Below, one piece after another: positions 24,687 to 34,119 of a stretch of 64,000 nucleotides of DNA. The notes beneath the pieces were generated by a model that saw nothing but the letters and a program-made list of their open reading frames with translations, was not told the origin of the DNA and made no database searches. Origin of the DNA: Prevotellaceae bacterium. Lineage in GTDB: Bacteria; Bacteroidota; Bacteroidia; Bacteroidales; Paludibacteraceae. The stretch lies in NCBI GenBank assembly GCA_020636675.1, contig JACJXK010000004.1, positions 66,725 to 130,724 of the forward strand, read 5' to 3'. The translations under genes and the position numbers were made by a program. Positions within the stretch are counted from its first letter, which is position 1; each line of letters starts with the position of its first letter.

Positions 24687-27600
24687 TTATCTTATGATGA
24701 TCTTCTTGCGAAGCGTCTTTTCTCCGTCTTTTATCTCCAGAAGATAATCGCCGGAGGTGATGGAACCTCTGTTTATGACATATCTGTTGCGGCCTTGTTG
24801 TGTCATCTCTGTTCTGAATAATATTAGTTTGCCGTTTGTGTCGAATATCCTTATTTCGATGACTCCCTCTTTCGTTGCCTCTGTCTCCATGTTGATGAAA
24901 TCTCTTATCGGGTTCGGATAGACGGCCATTTCTGAGATGGCTGCTTGGTCGTTGTAGGAGGTCTCGTCACTGTTCATGCCTAGCAGATAATAGCAGGCAT
25001 TGAGCACGACGGAGACGCCGTCGGCGGTTATGTTGGCAAGTGAACTGCTGTTCAATCCAATCTGGATGAATGGTTCTTCTAGCTTAGTGCCGGAAATGAC
25101 GGTTCCGGCAGGTGCCTCGAAGATGCAGACCTGTTCGGCGTCTTTAATCGTAGCGATGGAAGTTATGTTTCCTGTCACAGATGCGAAACTCTCCGGGTTC
25201 ATATAGGTGTATCCTTTGTTGGTGACGGAGGATAGCATCTGTATCTCGTTGCCGTTGTTAAATTCGATATCTTTGAACATGGGGTGTGTCAGCATATCTG
25301 CCGATATGGTCAGTGTGTTGGCTTGTGTGTTGTCTCCGAATCCGTTGGTTGCCCAGTTCCAAGTGGCCTCGTTGTTCTTGTAGACGTGTACCTTCATGTT
25401 GAGCATGGGTTTGTCGATGCCTTTTAATTCGGCCATAATTGGGCTGGTAGATCCGGCTACCTCGCAGACTACTATGAGGTCGAAAAATGATAGGTCCACA
25501 TTGCTTTGTTGTGCATCAATCTCGACTACGTACAAGTCCTGACAATTCTTTAGGGCTGGTAGTATCTTCGTGTCGTTGGCATAGTTGGATGCGGTTGCGT
25601 CGGTTATATATGCCACCTTCTTGATGCCGGATGGAATGACGGTGACGTTTATCTCGTAAGTGATGGTCTCGCCTTTGCCTATGGATGTCACCTTGGTGGT
25701 GAACGACTGGTTGGGGGTGCCGCTGATGGTGGTACTGTTCGCCTCCTGCTTCGATAGGATGCCGGCAGGCAGCTCGTCTATCTCTATTCCGGTGGTGCCA
25801 TTTCCCCAACTGAACGTTATGGCTTCGATGGTATTGCCTTCAAATATAGTTTGTGTGAGCTCTCCTTCATATTCTAGTTTGGATGTATTTGCCGGGTCTG
25901 TCACTTGGATGGTTCCAGACTTTGAGGCCTCCGTTTCCGAACCGCTGATGGTGGTCACCGTAAATGAGAAGGTGCCGATGGAGGTCGGTGTGCCGCTGAA
26001 ATAGACTTTCTGTGCGGCGTTGTCTATAGTCACGTTGATTCCCGTAGGCGGAAGTGGCGTCCATTCTACCTTGACGGATGCCGCATTGGTCCATGCGTAG
26101 TTGAAGTCGACGATTGCTGTTTTGTTCTCTATCGATTGGGAAGAGCTTCCCGCTCCTTGCTTTGTCAAGGTAGGCTCTCCGGCGATGGCCGTTCCGTTCT
26201 TAATGACGTAGATGTCTGGCTGTGCTACGTTGTCTACCCCGTCTCCTATGTATATTCCGAGATGAGGAGGTTGGTTATAGGCGGAGTTTTGCCATGCTAC
26301 ACCCATCCTATAGACGGCGTCGTGCATGGGTGTGAACAGTCTATGTTGGGTAGGGATGGTTGTCGTGTATAGGTTGATTTTGCTGGGATCGTTGCCGTTG
26401 TAGAGGATAATCTCCTCTCTCCAGTCGCCTAACAGGTCGGCTTGTAGGCAAGGTGTGGCCTTCGTGCTGTTGCAGGAGGTGCCATAGCCTTCGCTTTCGT
26501 TGTAAAGAGTGTATAGTCGGGAGACTCCGTTCCCGTTCCATTTGTCTAGCTTGGTTCCGTCCAGCAGTTCGTCCTGGAGGTCGCCATCCCAGTAGATGCG
26601 GAAGTTGACGGAAGGGCGGCTGGTGGAGATGACCTTTCCGGTGCAGTCGTATACGTTGTTGCTTCCGGTGCTCCAACATTCAAATCCGGGATGTGCGGCA
26701 TCTATGTCGGCTGCAAGTCCGCGGCCCACGTCGGTGCCGGTCTTTTCTCCGAAGATCACCTTCCCCGTACGGAGGTTTCGCAATTCAAATCCGTAGGCAC
26801 TGCCGGTCTCTTCGTGTACGAACCAGCCTTCCAAATCTGCTGTTCCAGGCACCATCTGCGAGACGTGCATGGCGTCTCCATGCCCAAATCCGGTCCGGTA
26901 ATAGAGACTGCCGTTGTGGTCTATACATGCCGATCCATAGATTATTTCATCAAATCCGTCGTTGTCGACATCGGCAACCGACAGGTTGTGGAACCCTTCG
27001 CCGTATGCGCCAACGTCGGATGTGCCGGAGTGGTATTCCCATCGTTGGGTGAGTCTGCCGTCTTTGAAGTCGTAAGCCACCAAGTTGGATTGAGTGTAAT
27101 AGCCCCGGCACATGACCAGGCTTGGATGAACTCCGTCCAAGTAGGCTGTACAGGCAAGGAATCGGTCCACCCGGTTTCCGTAGGTGTCGCCCCAGTTGGC
27201 TTTTGTGATGCTGCCTCTTAGAGGATTGTAGGCTACGGTACTTAGTTCTTCTCCTGTCTCGCCGCTGAATATGGTCAGATATTCCGGCCCGTTCAATATG
27301 TATCCGCTGCTGTTGCGGTAGTCTTTGTATGGGTCGTCGGATCCCATGAGTACGTATTTCCCTTTTCCGTCTTTGGTTCCTGGTGCCGTTTTGCAGGCAA
27401 CTTCCGCCTTGCCGTCGCCATCATAGTCATAGACTTGGAATTGAGTGTAGTGGGCTCCTGCCCGGATGTTTACGCCGAGGTCTATTCTCCAAAGGAACGT
27501 GCCGTCCAGCTTGTATCCGTCAAGATATACGTTGCCGGTGTATCCGCTTTTGGAGTTGTCTTGCGAGTTGGAGGGGTCCCATTTTACAATCAGTTCGTAT

Positions 27601-28058
27601 TCGCCGTCACCATCCACGTCGCCTGCGCTGATGTCGTTCGGGGTGTAGGTGTAGCTTCCGGAGGCGTTGCTTCCGCCGGATGGCCGTTTTAATTGTATGG
27701 ATCTGTATTGTCTGTCCCAAACTGTGGTGGGTTCTGAACTCTCCGTTTCCACATTGTTTGTTACACTTTTGATGATGTATGTAGAGGAGGCGGTGCCTCC
27801 TTTGTCCGTGTAGTTAGTGCTTTCGGTGATGGGCTCTTTGTTGAGCAGAGTTCCGTCCCGATAGATGTTGAATGCGGTTGTCGTGTTGTCTGTGCCTAGA
27901 AATCTCCAACTCAAGTAGACCCCGTCTGTTGTTTTGACAGCGACGACGCCCCTGTTTAGATACTCCATCTGCCGTGTTGCTGCATGAACTGCGTTGCTAC
28001 AAAGAAGCAGGATGAGAATTATCCATGTTTTTTGGAAATGAGTAATCTTTTGTGTCAT
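24687..28058 (-). CDS. Rhamnogalacturonan lyase (PL11) with Ig-like, ThuA-like and T9SS domains
   Basis: 1123 residues with signal peptide (ending SNAVHA). The N-terminal fibronectin-like part (RQMEYLNRGVVAVKTTDGVY) and the propeller with DISAGDVDGDGEYELIVKWD and VYDYDGDGKAEVACKTAPGT match family PL11 rhamnogalacturonan endo/exolyases, which cleave the pectin RG-I backbone using calcium. After about residue 630 come Ig-like modules starting TLTKQGAGSSSQSI, close to those in the neighbouring pectate lyase. Residues about 800-1030 (KKVAYITDATASNYANDTKI, FFDLIVVCEVAGS) resemble a ThuA/glutamine-amidotransferase-like fold, unusual for a lyase. The end (MAVYPNPIRDF to KKIIIR) is a T9SS sorting domain, so the enzyme should be exported to the surface. 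It lies just downstream of the PL1 gene. Confidence 0.88.
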   Translation of the reverse strand: MTQKITHFQKTWIILILLLCSNAVHAATRQMEYLNRGVVAVKTTDGVYLSWRFLGTDNTTTAFNIYRDGTLLNKEPITESTNYTDKGGTASSTYIIKSVTNNVETESSEPTTVWDRQYRSIQLKRPSGGSNASGSYTYTPNDISAGDVDGDGEYELIVKWDPSNSQDNSKSGYTGNVYLDGYKLDGTFLWRIDLGVNIRAGAHYTQFQVYDYDGDGKAEVACKTAPGTKDGKGKYVLMGSDDPYKDYRNSSGYILNGPEYLTIFSGETGEELSTVAYNPLRGSITKANWGDTYGNRVDRFLACTAYLDGVHPSLVMCRGYYTQSNLVAYDFKDGRLTQRWEYHSGTSDVGAYGEGFHNLSVADVDNDGFDEIIYGSACIDHNGSLYYRTGFGHGDAMHVSQMVPGTADLEGWFVHEETGSAYGFELRNLRTGKVIFGEKTGTDVGRGLAADIDAAHPGFECWSTGSNNVYDCTGKVISTSRPSVNFRIYWDGDLQDELLDGTKLDKWNGNGVSRLYTLYNESEGYGTSCNSTKATPCLQADLLGDWREEIILYNGNDPSKINLYTTTIPTQHRLFTPMHDAVYRMGVAWQNSAYNQPPHLGIYIGDGVDNVAQPDIYVIKNGTAIAGEPTLTKQGAGSSSQSIENKTAIVDFNYAWTNAASVKVEWTPLPPTGINVTIDNAAQKVYFSGTPTSIGTFSFTVTTISGSETEASKSGTIQVTDPANTSKLEYEGELTQTIFEGNTIEAITFSWGNGTTGIEIDELPAGILSKQEANSTTISGTPNQSFTTKVTSIGKGETITYEINVTVIPSGIKKVAYITDATASNYANDTKILPALKNCQDLYVVEIDAQQSNVDLSFFDLIVVCEVAGSTSPIMAELKGIDKPMLNMKVHVYKNNEATWNWATNGFGDNTQANTLTISADMLTHPMFKDIEFNNGNEIQMLSSVTNKGYTYMNPESFASVTGNITSIATIKDAEQVCIFEAPAGTVISGTKLEEPFIQIGLNSSSLANITADGVSVVLNACYYLLGMNSDETSYNDQAAISEMAVYPNPIRDFINMETEATKEGVIEIRIFDTNGKLILFRTEMTQQGRNRYVINRGSITSGDYLLEIKDGEKTLRKKIIIR

Positions 28059-28196
28059 GGTATGTAAGTTCTAAATATAAATGATTCGCCTGGAAAAAAC
28101 GGAGATAGAGTCTGCATTGGCAGAAAATCTGCAAGATGCGAAATCAGGATGACTCTCTCTTTGGAGAAAATCATTCTGATTTCGTGCCTTTCCAAG

Positions 28197-30125
28197 TTAT
28201 TTTATGATTATCATCTTCTCCGAATATCTATCGTTGCCTATGGTGTAGTCCAATAGATAGATGCCAGGAGCAAAATTTTCGGTGTCGATGTCCATCGTTT
28301 CCATTCCGGTTACCTCTTTCTCTATATATAGAAGCTGTTTCCCGTAAGGATTGCATAAGTGTATACGTATGGTTCCGTTTGCGCGTATGGACAGGGATGC
28401 TTTTCCTTTGACGGGTTGTGATGTCAGTTGGATGTAGCTTTGTTCCGTTTTGTCTTCTTCGTATCCTGTTGTCTGTTCCGTGACTGTGATTGTCCCGCTT
28501 TTTGACAATTCAGAGGCTCCGCCGATGGTCTTTACCGTAAAATTGAAGACTCCGCTTTCTGTCGGGATTCCGCTGATGTCCATTCTGTCTGTGCCGTTGG
28601 CAGAGATATTAAGCCCCGCTGGCAGTCCGGAAAATTCGATGGTTGTGGCATTTGTCCATGAGTAACCGAAACTAGTGATAGGTTCGCCCTTGGAGATTGT
28701 CTGCGAGGACGAGCCGCTGCCTCTTTTTGTCAGAGTAGGTTCTCCTGTGAGGATGGAAGACTCGGTGACGGTGATAGTTCCGCTGACGGATGCGTTGGTT
28801 TCTGCTCCCGTAGTGCTGACGGTGTATGTGAATGTTCCTGCTTCTTTAGGAGAGCCACTGATGGTGATGGTCTTGGTGTCCGGATTGATGGAGGCATAGA
28901 CGCCGTTCGGCAATCCTTCGACGGTAGCTCCGGTGGCGTTGGTCCACGAATAGCCGAATTCGGCGATCGGAGTGTTGATGGTTATCTTCTGGGAAGCGGC
29001 TCCTGTTCCTGCCTTTGTCAGTGATGCCGTGTTGTTTGGAGTGACGTTTCCACCCGCTATCACACCTTGGCACTCGACCACCGTCAGGGTTGCTCCGGCA
29101 CCGTTGTTGGTGTTACTCACCACACCTTCCACCAGAGATGCGTCGATGGCAGCTAGTGTGTAGTAGGAAGATGGCGTGAACGCCGATCCCGTACCGGTTG
29201 TATTGCCCGAACAATTTTTGAAGTAGCAGTTGTTGAAGGTCAAGTATCCCTTTTCGCTGGAGCTGGAGTAGTCTTTGTATGGGTTGTTCACGCCGATGAA
29301 AGCACTCTTTTCCACGTAGATGCTGGAGTTATTTCCCGCACCACAGCAATAGTTGGCCACAGAGCTGTTGTACAAGCAGTTGATAATGTGTACTTTGCCA
29401 AACCGCACGCGGGGCATACGTTCGCGGCATCCTTCGCCCCACCAACAGAATTGGAATGTGGTGTTTAGTTTTCCGGCATCCTTGGCCGCATTGTTGTCCG
29501 ATGATCCCCATAAGTTGGTGTATCTATGGTCGGCTGCTCCTCCGGATCCGCCAGCCGTAGGCTCCTTCAGATATCTGAATCGGCACCAAGTAACTGCAAT
29601 GTTATTAGATCCGTTTTTGCAGTCGAAATTGCCGTCCACTCCGTCTTGGAAGTCGCAGTGGTCTACCCAAATGTTGGTGGCTGCATCTATACATAGGTTG
29701 TCGTTTCCGTCACAGTCGTAAGCTCCGGCACTTTTGAAGGTGACGTTGCGCATGATGACGTTGTTGGATCCGGTAGAGAAGTATAAGATGCCGGATGTGG
29801 AGGTCGTTTGTCCCTCATTATAGAGGTAGGAGCCTGGTAATCCTAAAATTGTCTTGTTTTTGACCACTGCTTTTATCATGGAGCTCACTTGGATGGCACC
29901 TTTTATATAGATGACATAGTCGCCGTCTTTGCCCAAGTAGCTCTTTAGGTCGGTGGCGTTGTTCACCGTGACGCAGGTACCGTTACCTCCTCCTCCCGTA
30001 GGAGTGGAGGATACGGTTGCCCATCCAATTGGTTTGTTTTGGTCGTAAGAGGACATTTCTGCATACCCCCTTGTATGCAGAAATAGTCCTAATAAAATAA
30101 TAAAAAGTGAAGTTTGTGATTTCAT
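28197..30125 (-). CDS. Pectate lyase (PL1) with Ig-like modules and T9SS sorting domain
   Basis: 642 residues from the ATG at 30125-30123 (MKSQTSLFIILLGLFLHTRG signal). The parallel beta-helix shows hallmark PL1 segments: NVIMRNVTFKSAGAYDC, IWVDHCDFQDGVDGNFDCKN, and RERMPRVRFGKVHIINC with the catalytic-type arginine. It should cleave polygalacturonate by beta-elimination with calcium. After about residue 385 there are two Ig-like modules beginning SLTKAGTGAASQKI and TLTKRGSGSSSQTI, nearly repeats of each other and of the one in the PL11 enzyme. The C-terminal ~75 residues act as the T9SS sorting domain (ending YSEKMIIIK). With the PL11 lyase 138 bp downstream on the same strand it forms a pectin-degrading pair. 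Confidence 0.88.
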   Translation of the reverse strand: MKSQTSLFIILLGLFLHTRGYAEMSSYDQNKPIGWATVSSTPTGGGGNGTCVTVNNATDLKSYLGKDGDYVIYIKGAIQVSSMIKAVVKNKTILGLPGSYLYNEGQTTSTSGILYFSTGSNNVIMRNVTFKSAGAYDCDGNDNLCIDAATNIWVDHCDFQDGVDGNFDCKNGSNNIAVTWCRFRYLKEPTAGGSGGAADHRYTNLWGSSDNNAAKDAGKLNTTFQFCWWGEGCRERMPRVRFGKVHIINCLYNSSVANYCCGAGNNSSIYVEKSAFIGVNNPYKDYSSSSEKGYLTFNNCYFKNCSGNTTGTGSAFTPSSYYTLAAIDASLVEGVVSNTNNGAGATLTVVECQGVIAGGNVTPNNTASLTKAGTGAASQKITINTPIAEFGYSWTNATGATVEGLPNGVYASINPDTKTITISGSPKEAGTFTYTVSTTGAETNASVSGTITVTESSILTGEPTLTKRGSGSSSQTISKGEPITSFGYSWTNATTIEFSGLPAGLNISANGTDRMDISGIPTESGVFNFTVKTIGGASELSKSGTITVTEQTTGYEEDKTEQSYIQLTSQPVKGKASLSIRANGTIRIHLCNPYGKQLLYIEKEVTGMETMDIDTENFAPGIYLLDYTIGNDRYSEKMIIIK

Positions 30126-30310
30126 GTTGTCCTTTTTTTCCCTTTGCAATATCGGAATATTTAATTAATTACAGTTGTACTTTTATGTCAAAAAAGTGAA
30201 TTATTTTTTCAATTTTCGAGATATGGCTGATGCTTGTTTTTTGTAAATGATTGGTTGTTAATATAATGCAAGAATTATGCCCATGCAAGATGTTTTTCTG
30301 TTAAGTTAAG

Positions 30311-30354
30311 AAAAAAAACGAAGAGGCTGTCTCTTGCGAGGCTGCCTCTTCGTT
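30311..30354 (-). terminator. Terminator of the RlmL-like gene
   Basis: On the minus strand AACGAAGAGGC pairs with GCCTCTTCGTT around an inner loop, followed by eight T residues. It stands about 30 bp after the methyltransferase stop codon; the stem is also usable on the plus strand but only the minus side has the T run. Confidence 0.75.
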
Positions 30355-30382
30355 ATATTATAAGGATTAGAAAACCGATTTT

Positions 30383-32224
30383 TTAGTCGTCAGACCTTCT
30401 TTTATTGTCATCGTCATAAAATCTGCGTCGAGGGGCGCGGTCACGGTTGAAATCGTCCCTTTTGCCGAAATCGCGTCTGTCTCCGTCTCTACGTTCACGT
30501 GGGCGGTCGTCAAATCTGCGCTCTCTGTCTCCGAAGTCTCTGCGTGGGCGGTCTCCGAAGTCTCTTCTTGGACGGTCGTTGTCGTCTCTTCTGTCGAAAC
30601 TGCGTCTATTGCCGCCTCCATCTCTGTTGTCTTCTCTTCTGAATCCGCCTTCTCTTCTGAATCCGTCACCGCCTTCTCTTCTTGGACGGTCGTCAAACTT
30701 GCGGTCCTTGTCTCCGAAGTCTCTGCGCGGGCGATCTCCGAAGTCTCTTCTTGGACGGTCGTCGTCTCTTCTTCCGAAACCTCCTCGTCTTTCTCCGAAG
30801 TCTCTTCGAGGTCTGTCCTCTCTGTCAGAATCGTCACGTCTTCTTCTCTCGCCTATCTTCTTCCACTCTCCGGTCTCCTTGTCGAAATATTCGCCGGCAG
30901 CTTCATGGATGCTTTTCTCGAAAGCGATGTGGCGTCTGTTCCGGTAGTCGGATTCTTCTTCTTCGCTCACCTCTTTGACTCCTCTTTCTATGTAAGATTC
31001 CGGACGTATGTATACTTTCTCCTCTGTCTCGGAAGTCTCTTCTCCTTCGTTGGACCTCACCCTCTCCCTTAGGTCGCGGATGAAGTCGTTGCGTCTTCCG
31101 CTGAAGAGCTCATATTTGCGGAATTCACACTCGATGGAGCCGTTCAGCAGCTCGAATTTTCGAGAAGGGTGGAGTCCTATCTTTTCGGATGCTTCGGTAG
31201 GAGGGGTGATGATCCATGCCTCCATGTCGGTGTAGTCGCGTTTGAGCTTCGAGCCAATCATGCTGTACAGCTCGCAGTCGGCGGCTAGTCTCTCGCCGTA
31301 AGGCGGGTTGAAAACGAGCATTGCCTTTTCCGCAGGTTTTGACAGCTGTTGGAAAGGTGATGTTTTTAAGGTGACACATCTTGCCACACCGGCGCGTTTT
31401 ACGTTTGCCTCGGCTATCTCGATGGCTCGAGGCGATATGTCTGAGCCGTATATCTTATGTTCGAATTCTCGTTCTTGAGAGTCGTCGTTGTAAAGACGGT
31501 CGAAAAGTTCCTGGTCAAAATCAGGCCATTTCTCGAATGCGAAACCTTGAGTTCGGTATATGCCCGGAGCTATGTTCTGTGCGATGAGCGCAGCTTCGAT
31601 GACAATCGTTCCTGATCCGCACATAGGGTCAATCAGGTCACTCTGTCCGTCCCATCCCGCCAACAGTAGCATTCCGGCAGCCAAAGCCTCGTTGATAGGG
31701 GCCTCTGTCTGTACCTCGCGGTATCCTCTCTTGCTCAGTATCTCACCGGAACTGTCGATGGACAGGGTGCATTGGTCTTGGGCAATGTGTATGTTGATCT
31801 GCACGTCTGGATTTACGATGCGCACAGATGGGCGTTTGCCGGTTTTGTGGTTGAAATAATCAGCAATGGCGTCTTTTACTCTATATGCCAGAAATTTTGA
31901 ATGTTTGAAATTGTCAGAAAAGACAACGGCATCAACGGCAAATGTCTTGCTGTTGTCCATCCATGATTCCCAATTGAAAAGTTTGATTTTGTCGTAGACT
32001 TCATCGGCATCTTGTGCTTCGAATTTGTATATCGGTTTCAATATCCGTAATGCCGTGCGGCAATATAAGTTGGCTTTGTACATCATCTCGATGTCGCCCT
32101 TGAATCTGACGCCTCTTCTCAGTATCTCCACTTCGTCGGCACCAAGATTAATTAACTCCTTTGCCAGAACCTCTTCCAATCCTTGGAAGGTCTTTGCTAT
32201 TAATTCAAATTTTTCCGTTTCCAC
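30383..32224 (-). CDS. rlmL: RlmL-like THUMP-domain rRNA methyltransferase with long RD-rich tail
   Basis: 613 residues. The N-terminal ferredoxin-like/THUMP region (about 1-155) and the SAM-dependent methyltransferase core with DPMCGSGT (near 199) and NPPYGERL (near 310) match the RlmL/YpsC family that makes m2G2445 in 23S rRNA; the second RlmK half of the E. coli enzyme is absent, as is usual in this phylum. From about residue 458 to the end the protein is a low-complexity tail of repeats such as RPRRDFGDRPRRDFGD and FRREGGFRRED, rich in Arg, Asp and Gly. Such tails are common on RNA helicases but unusual here and may bind RNA. Own promoter at 32249 and terminator at 30311, so monocistronic. 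The gene symbol is by homology only. Confidence 0.8.
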   Translation of the reverse strand: METEKFELIAKTFQGLEEVLAKELINLGADEVEILRRGVRFKGDIEMMYKANLYCRTALRILKPIYKFEAQDADEVYDKIKLFNWESWMDNSKTFAVDAVVFSDNFKHSKFLAYRVKDAIADYFNHKTGKRPSVRIVNPDVQINIHIAQDQCTLSIDSSGEILSKRGYREVQTEAPINEALAAGMLLLAGWDGQSDLIDPMCGSGTIVIEAALIAQNIAPGIYRTQGFAFEKWPDFDQELFDRLYNDDSQEREFEHKIYGSDISPRAIEIAEANVKRAGVARCVTLKTSPFQQLSKPAEKAMLVFNPPYGERLAADCELYSMIGSKLKRDYTDMEAWIITPPTEASEKIGLHPSRKFELLNGSIECEFRKYELFSGRRNDFIRDLRERVRSNEGEETSETEEKVYIRPESYIERGVKEVSEEEESDYRNRRHIAFEKSIHEAAGEYFDKETGEWKKIGERRRRDDSDREDRPRRDFGERRGGFGRRDDDRPRRDFGDRPRRDFGDKDRKFDDRPRREGGDGFRREGGFRREDNRDGGGNRRSFDRRDDNDRPRRDFGDRPRRDFGDRERRFDDRPRERRDGDRRDFGKRDDFNRDRAPRRRFYDDDNKRRSDD

Positions 32225-32248
32225 TCTTATGTGTAATTTTTGACGCTA

Positions 32249-32256
32249 CAAATATA
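32249..32256 (-). promoter_or_regulatory. -7 promoter element (TATATTTG) for the RlmL-like gene
   Basis: CAAATATA on the plus strand is TATATTTG on the minus strand, an exact TAnnTTTG match 25 bp before the start codon, giving a very short leader. Confidence 0.5.
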
Positions 32257-32309
32257 CGGGAATATTGTCAAATTGCAACAGATAGGTCTCCCCATTATTC
32301 TTTTTTGAA

Positions 32310-32418
32310 TAAAAAAACCACAACCGGCTCTTCACAGAGTTTGTTGTGGTCACTATTTAAAGTATAAATGTTTTGTTTTGTCGAAACCCAATTATGGATT
32401 CTAAAAAAAATTATGGTT
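32310..32418 (-). ncRNA. Candidate small RNA, copy 1 of a four-copy family
   Basis: Minus-strand unit from an exact -7 element TACATTTG (plus-strand 32422-32429) to a hairpin plus seven T residues (32311-32317). The conserved core, ACATTTATACTTTAAATAGT followed by the stem CCACAAC/GTTGTGG, has an inner hairpin CTCT-GTGA-AGAG with a GNRA-type loop. The 5' third of this copy differs from the others. No start codon or open frame is conserved among the copies, and the terminator precedes the next gene, so a free RNA of about 109 nt is more likely than a leader. Transcription is inferred, not shown. Confidence 0.6.
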
Positions 32419-32479
32419 CGGCAAATGTACGAATTAATTATTAATCTGCTATTGTTAATGACGATAAAAATTGTGTGAC

Positions 32480-32720
32480 CATCAAAAATAATTTGCTATG
32501 GTTCAATGCATTTTGTGTGGGGTGATTCCCAAACGTTGCATTGATGGCAACATCCAGCAGATTATCGGACAGGATTTACAGGATAAAAACAAAATTTTCT
32601 CAATATGCCTCACTATTGGAGGTCGACTACCAGCCTTTTCTTCTTATAAAGAGAAATGCCTACAGTATTTCATCAAAATCGTCACAAGTTGTTTTTAATG
32701 TTTACTGTGCTGTTTCAGTC
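32480..32720. repeat. Dispersed composite repeat, copy R1
   Basis: Contains ATTATCGGACAGGATTTACA and CATCAAAATCGTCACAAGTT blocks that recur at 38375-38665, 47865-48145 and 52055-52500. No credible open frame. Lies between small-RNA copies 1 and 2. Confidence 0.55.
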
Positions 32721-32759
32721 CGGATGGTTCGCACAAATTACTTTTTTTCTACCGAAATA

Positions 32760-33340
32760 GAGACCCGCTCGATTTGAAATAGAGCAGTGATTTTTTTTGA
32801 CGATTACTTAGTGATGATGAAAAAATAACTTCCGCAACTTTAAGTGATCATGAAAAAACAACTTACTAAAGTTCAAAACATCTTGAAAGTATGCTTTCCG
32901 TGCATTGCATTGCTAGCAAACATTTCGTAGATTTTTGAACATGATTTCTAAAACGTCTCTTTTTCAATAGGCGTACACTCGCCTTTGGCCGCGGAGGAGG
33001 GGAGGTGCGTGCCGCAACGTGAAAAAACCTTTTTGCCCGAGGTACGAGGGAATAAAGGTTTTAGCGGAGGCACGTGCCGTGCCTCCCGGAAAGCGGGCAA
33101 CAGCGCAGGCACTTTTGCTTACTTTTCCTGCCGGAGAAAAGTAAGTGCCCGTCCGGCAGGAGGACAGAAATGATTGTCGTGTATGGTGCATTCCTCCGGA
33201 ATGCGTTTGCCGATGCCTATTTCCCCCTCTACAAAGAGATAATGCCTATGGCATTTTGTCAAAATCGTCATAAGTTGTTTTTTGCCGATTACTTAGTAAT
33301 GGATAAAGAATAACTTCCGCAACTTTTTGACAGAAACTCT
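32760..33340. repeat. Dispersed composite repeat, copy R2, with internal direct repeats
   Basis: Holds a GC-rich middle (ACTCGCCTTTGGCCGCGGAG, GGAAAGCGGGCAACAGCGCA) that matches the inverted copy at 38375-38665, and two direct repeats of about 50 bp (32797-32845 and 33283-33330), each with the block CGATTACTTAGT followed by AATAACTTCCGCAACTTT. A CCTGCCGG/CCGGCAGG inverted repeat lies at 33130-33160. Open frames here are short and conflict with each other; I see no gene. Confidence 0.55.
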
Positions 33341-33397
33341 TTGCATTTAAATTTTGGCAAGCAGAAATCTGCGGAAGTTATTTTTTTACTGTTACTT

Positions 33398-33422
33398 AAC
33401 AAAAAACGGCGCGTTTTTTGTT
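33398..33422. repeat. Hairpin-forming inverted repeat
   Basis: AACAAAAAACG and CGTTTTTTGTT are perfect complements around a 3-nt loop. It could act as a weak bidirectional terminator between repeat R2 and small-RNA copy 2. Confidence 0.4.
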
Positions 33423-33446
33423 AGTTTTATGTTCGTTTAATAGAAT

Positions 33447-33564
33447 AAAAAAACACAACCTGCTCTCGCGAGTAAGTTGTGTTTGCTGTACCTTCGAAAA
33501 GATACAATGTTTTCTGAGAACGAAATCTAGGTTTTTCTTAATAGTTTCTTATACGTTTCCTTTA
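33447..33564 (-). ncRNA. Candidate small RNA, copy 2 of a four-copy family
   Basis: Starts after an exact -7 element TATCTTTG (plus-strand 33568-33575) and ends at seven T residues (33447-33453). It keeps GATTTCGTTCTCAG and the hairpin, but the outer stem is ACACAAC/GTTGTGT instead of CCACAAC/GTTGTGG: both sides of the closing pair changed together. The inner hairpin is CTC-GCGA-GAG, again a GNRA loop. This compensatory change is the best sign that the RNA fold is selected. About 118 nt. Confidence 0.6.
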
Positions 33565-33840
33565 TGGCAAAGATAGTTCATTTTGATGTTAGTTGTATCT
33601 GTTTTTGATTCAAAAATTGCTTGTTGTCGTTACTAAAAATGAATAAAGAGGAGGTTGCACGCAAGTTATTGACAAAAGTCAACCGGATTTGGCGAAAAGT
33701 CAATAGTCTGATATTAGAAAAGATGTTGTGAAGTTGTCGTCTTTTTTCGAGAAGAAAGAGAATGGGATTGGAGGTTTCTTGCTTTTTCCTGTAAGATGGG
33801 AAGAGGTGCTGGTTTAGGATGAAATCCTATAAAATAAAAT

Positions 33841-33955
33841 AAAAAAACCACAACCGGCTCTTCACAGAGTATTGATTGTGGACATACTATTAAAGTATAA
33901 ATGTTTCCTGAGAACGAAATCTATTTTTCAAGGTTTTAATTACCGTTTCCTTATG
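33841..33955 (-). ncRNA. Candidate small RNA, copy 3 of a four-copy family
   Basis: Starts after an exact -7 element TACCTTTG (plus-strand 33959-33966) and ends at seven T residues (33841-33847). Shares the 5' block GGAAACG with copy 2 and the block TTTCGTTCTCAGGAAACATT with copy 4. The hairpin has outer stem CCACAA/TTGTGG and inner CTCT-GTGA-AGAG as in copy 1. About 115 nt; no open frame conserved. Confidence 0.6.
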
Positions 33956-34119
33956 TTGCAAAGGTAGTGGGAATGCCGTCTCCGGAAATGGAAATATGAT
34001 ACAGAAAAATGTAAAAATGATACAATTGTAGACTTTTTGCACAATATTATTGTTGTCGCCGGAAGTGTTTGGATTGAATTTTGTGTGTTTGGAGGTGTGA
34101 GTGGGTGGGCAAGGTATAT

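Noticed and set aside
30447..30978. Open frames on the plus strand encoding Ser/Leu/Arg-rich repeats
   Set aside because: They are the antisense of the RD-rich tail of the RlmL-like gene; the repeats arise from its biased codons.
32985..33313. Short plus-strand frames rich in Arg/Cys/Pro
   Set aside because: They fall in the dispersed repeat R2, overlap each other in different frames and are not preserved in the other copies.
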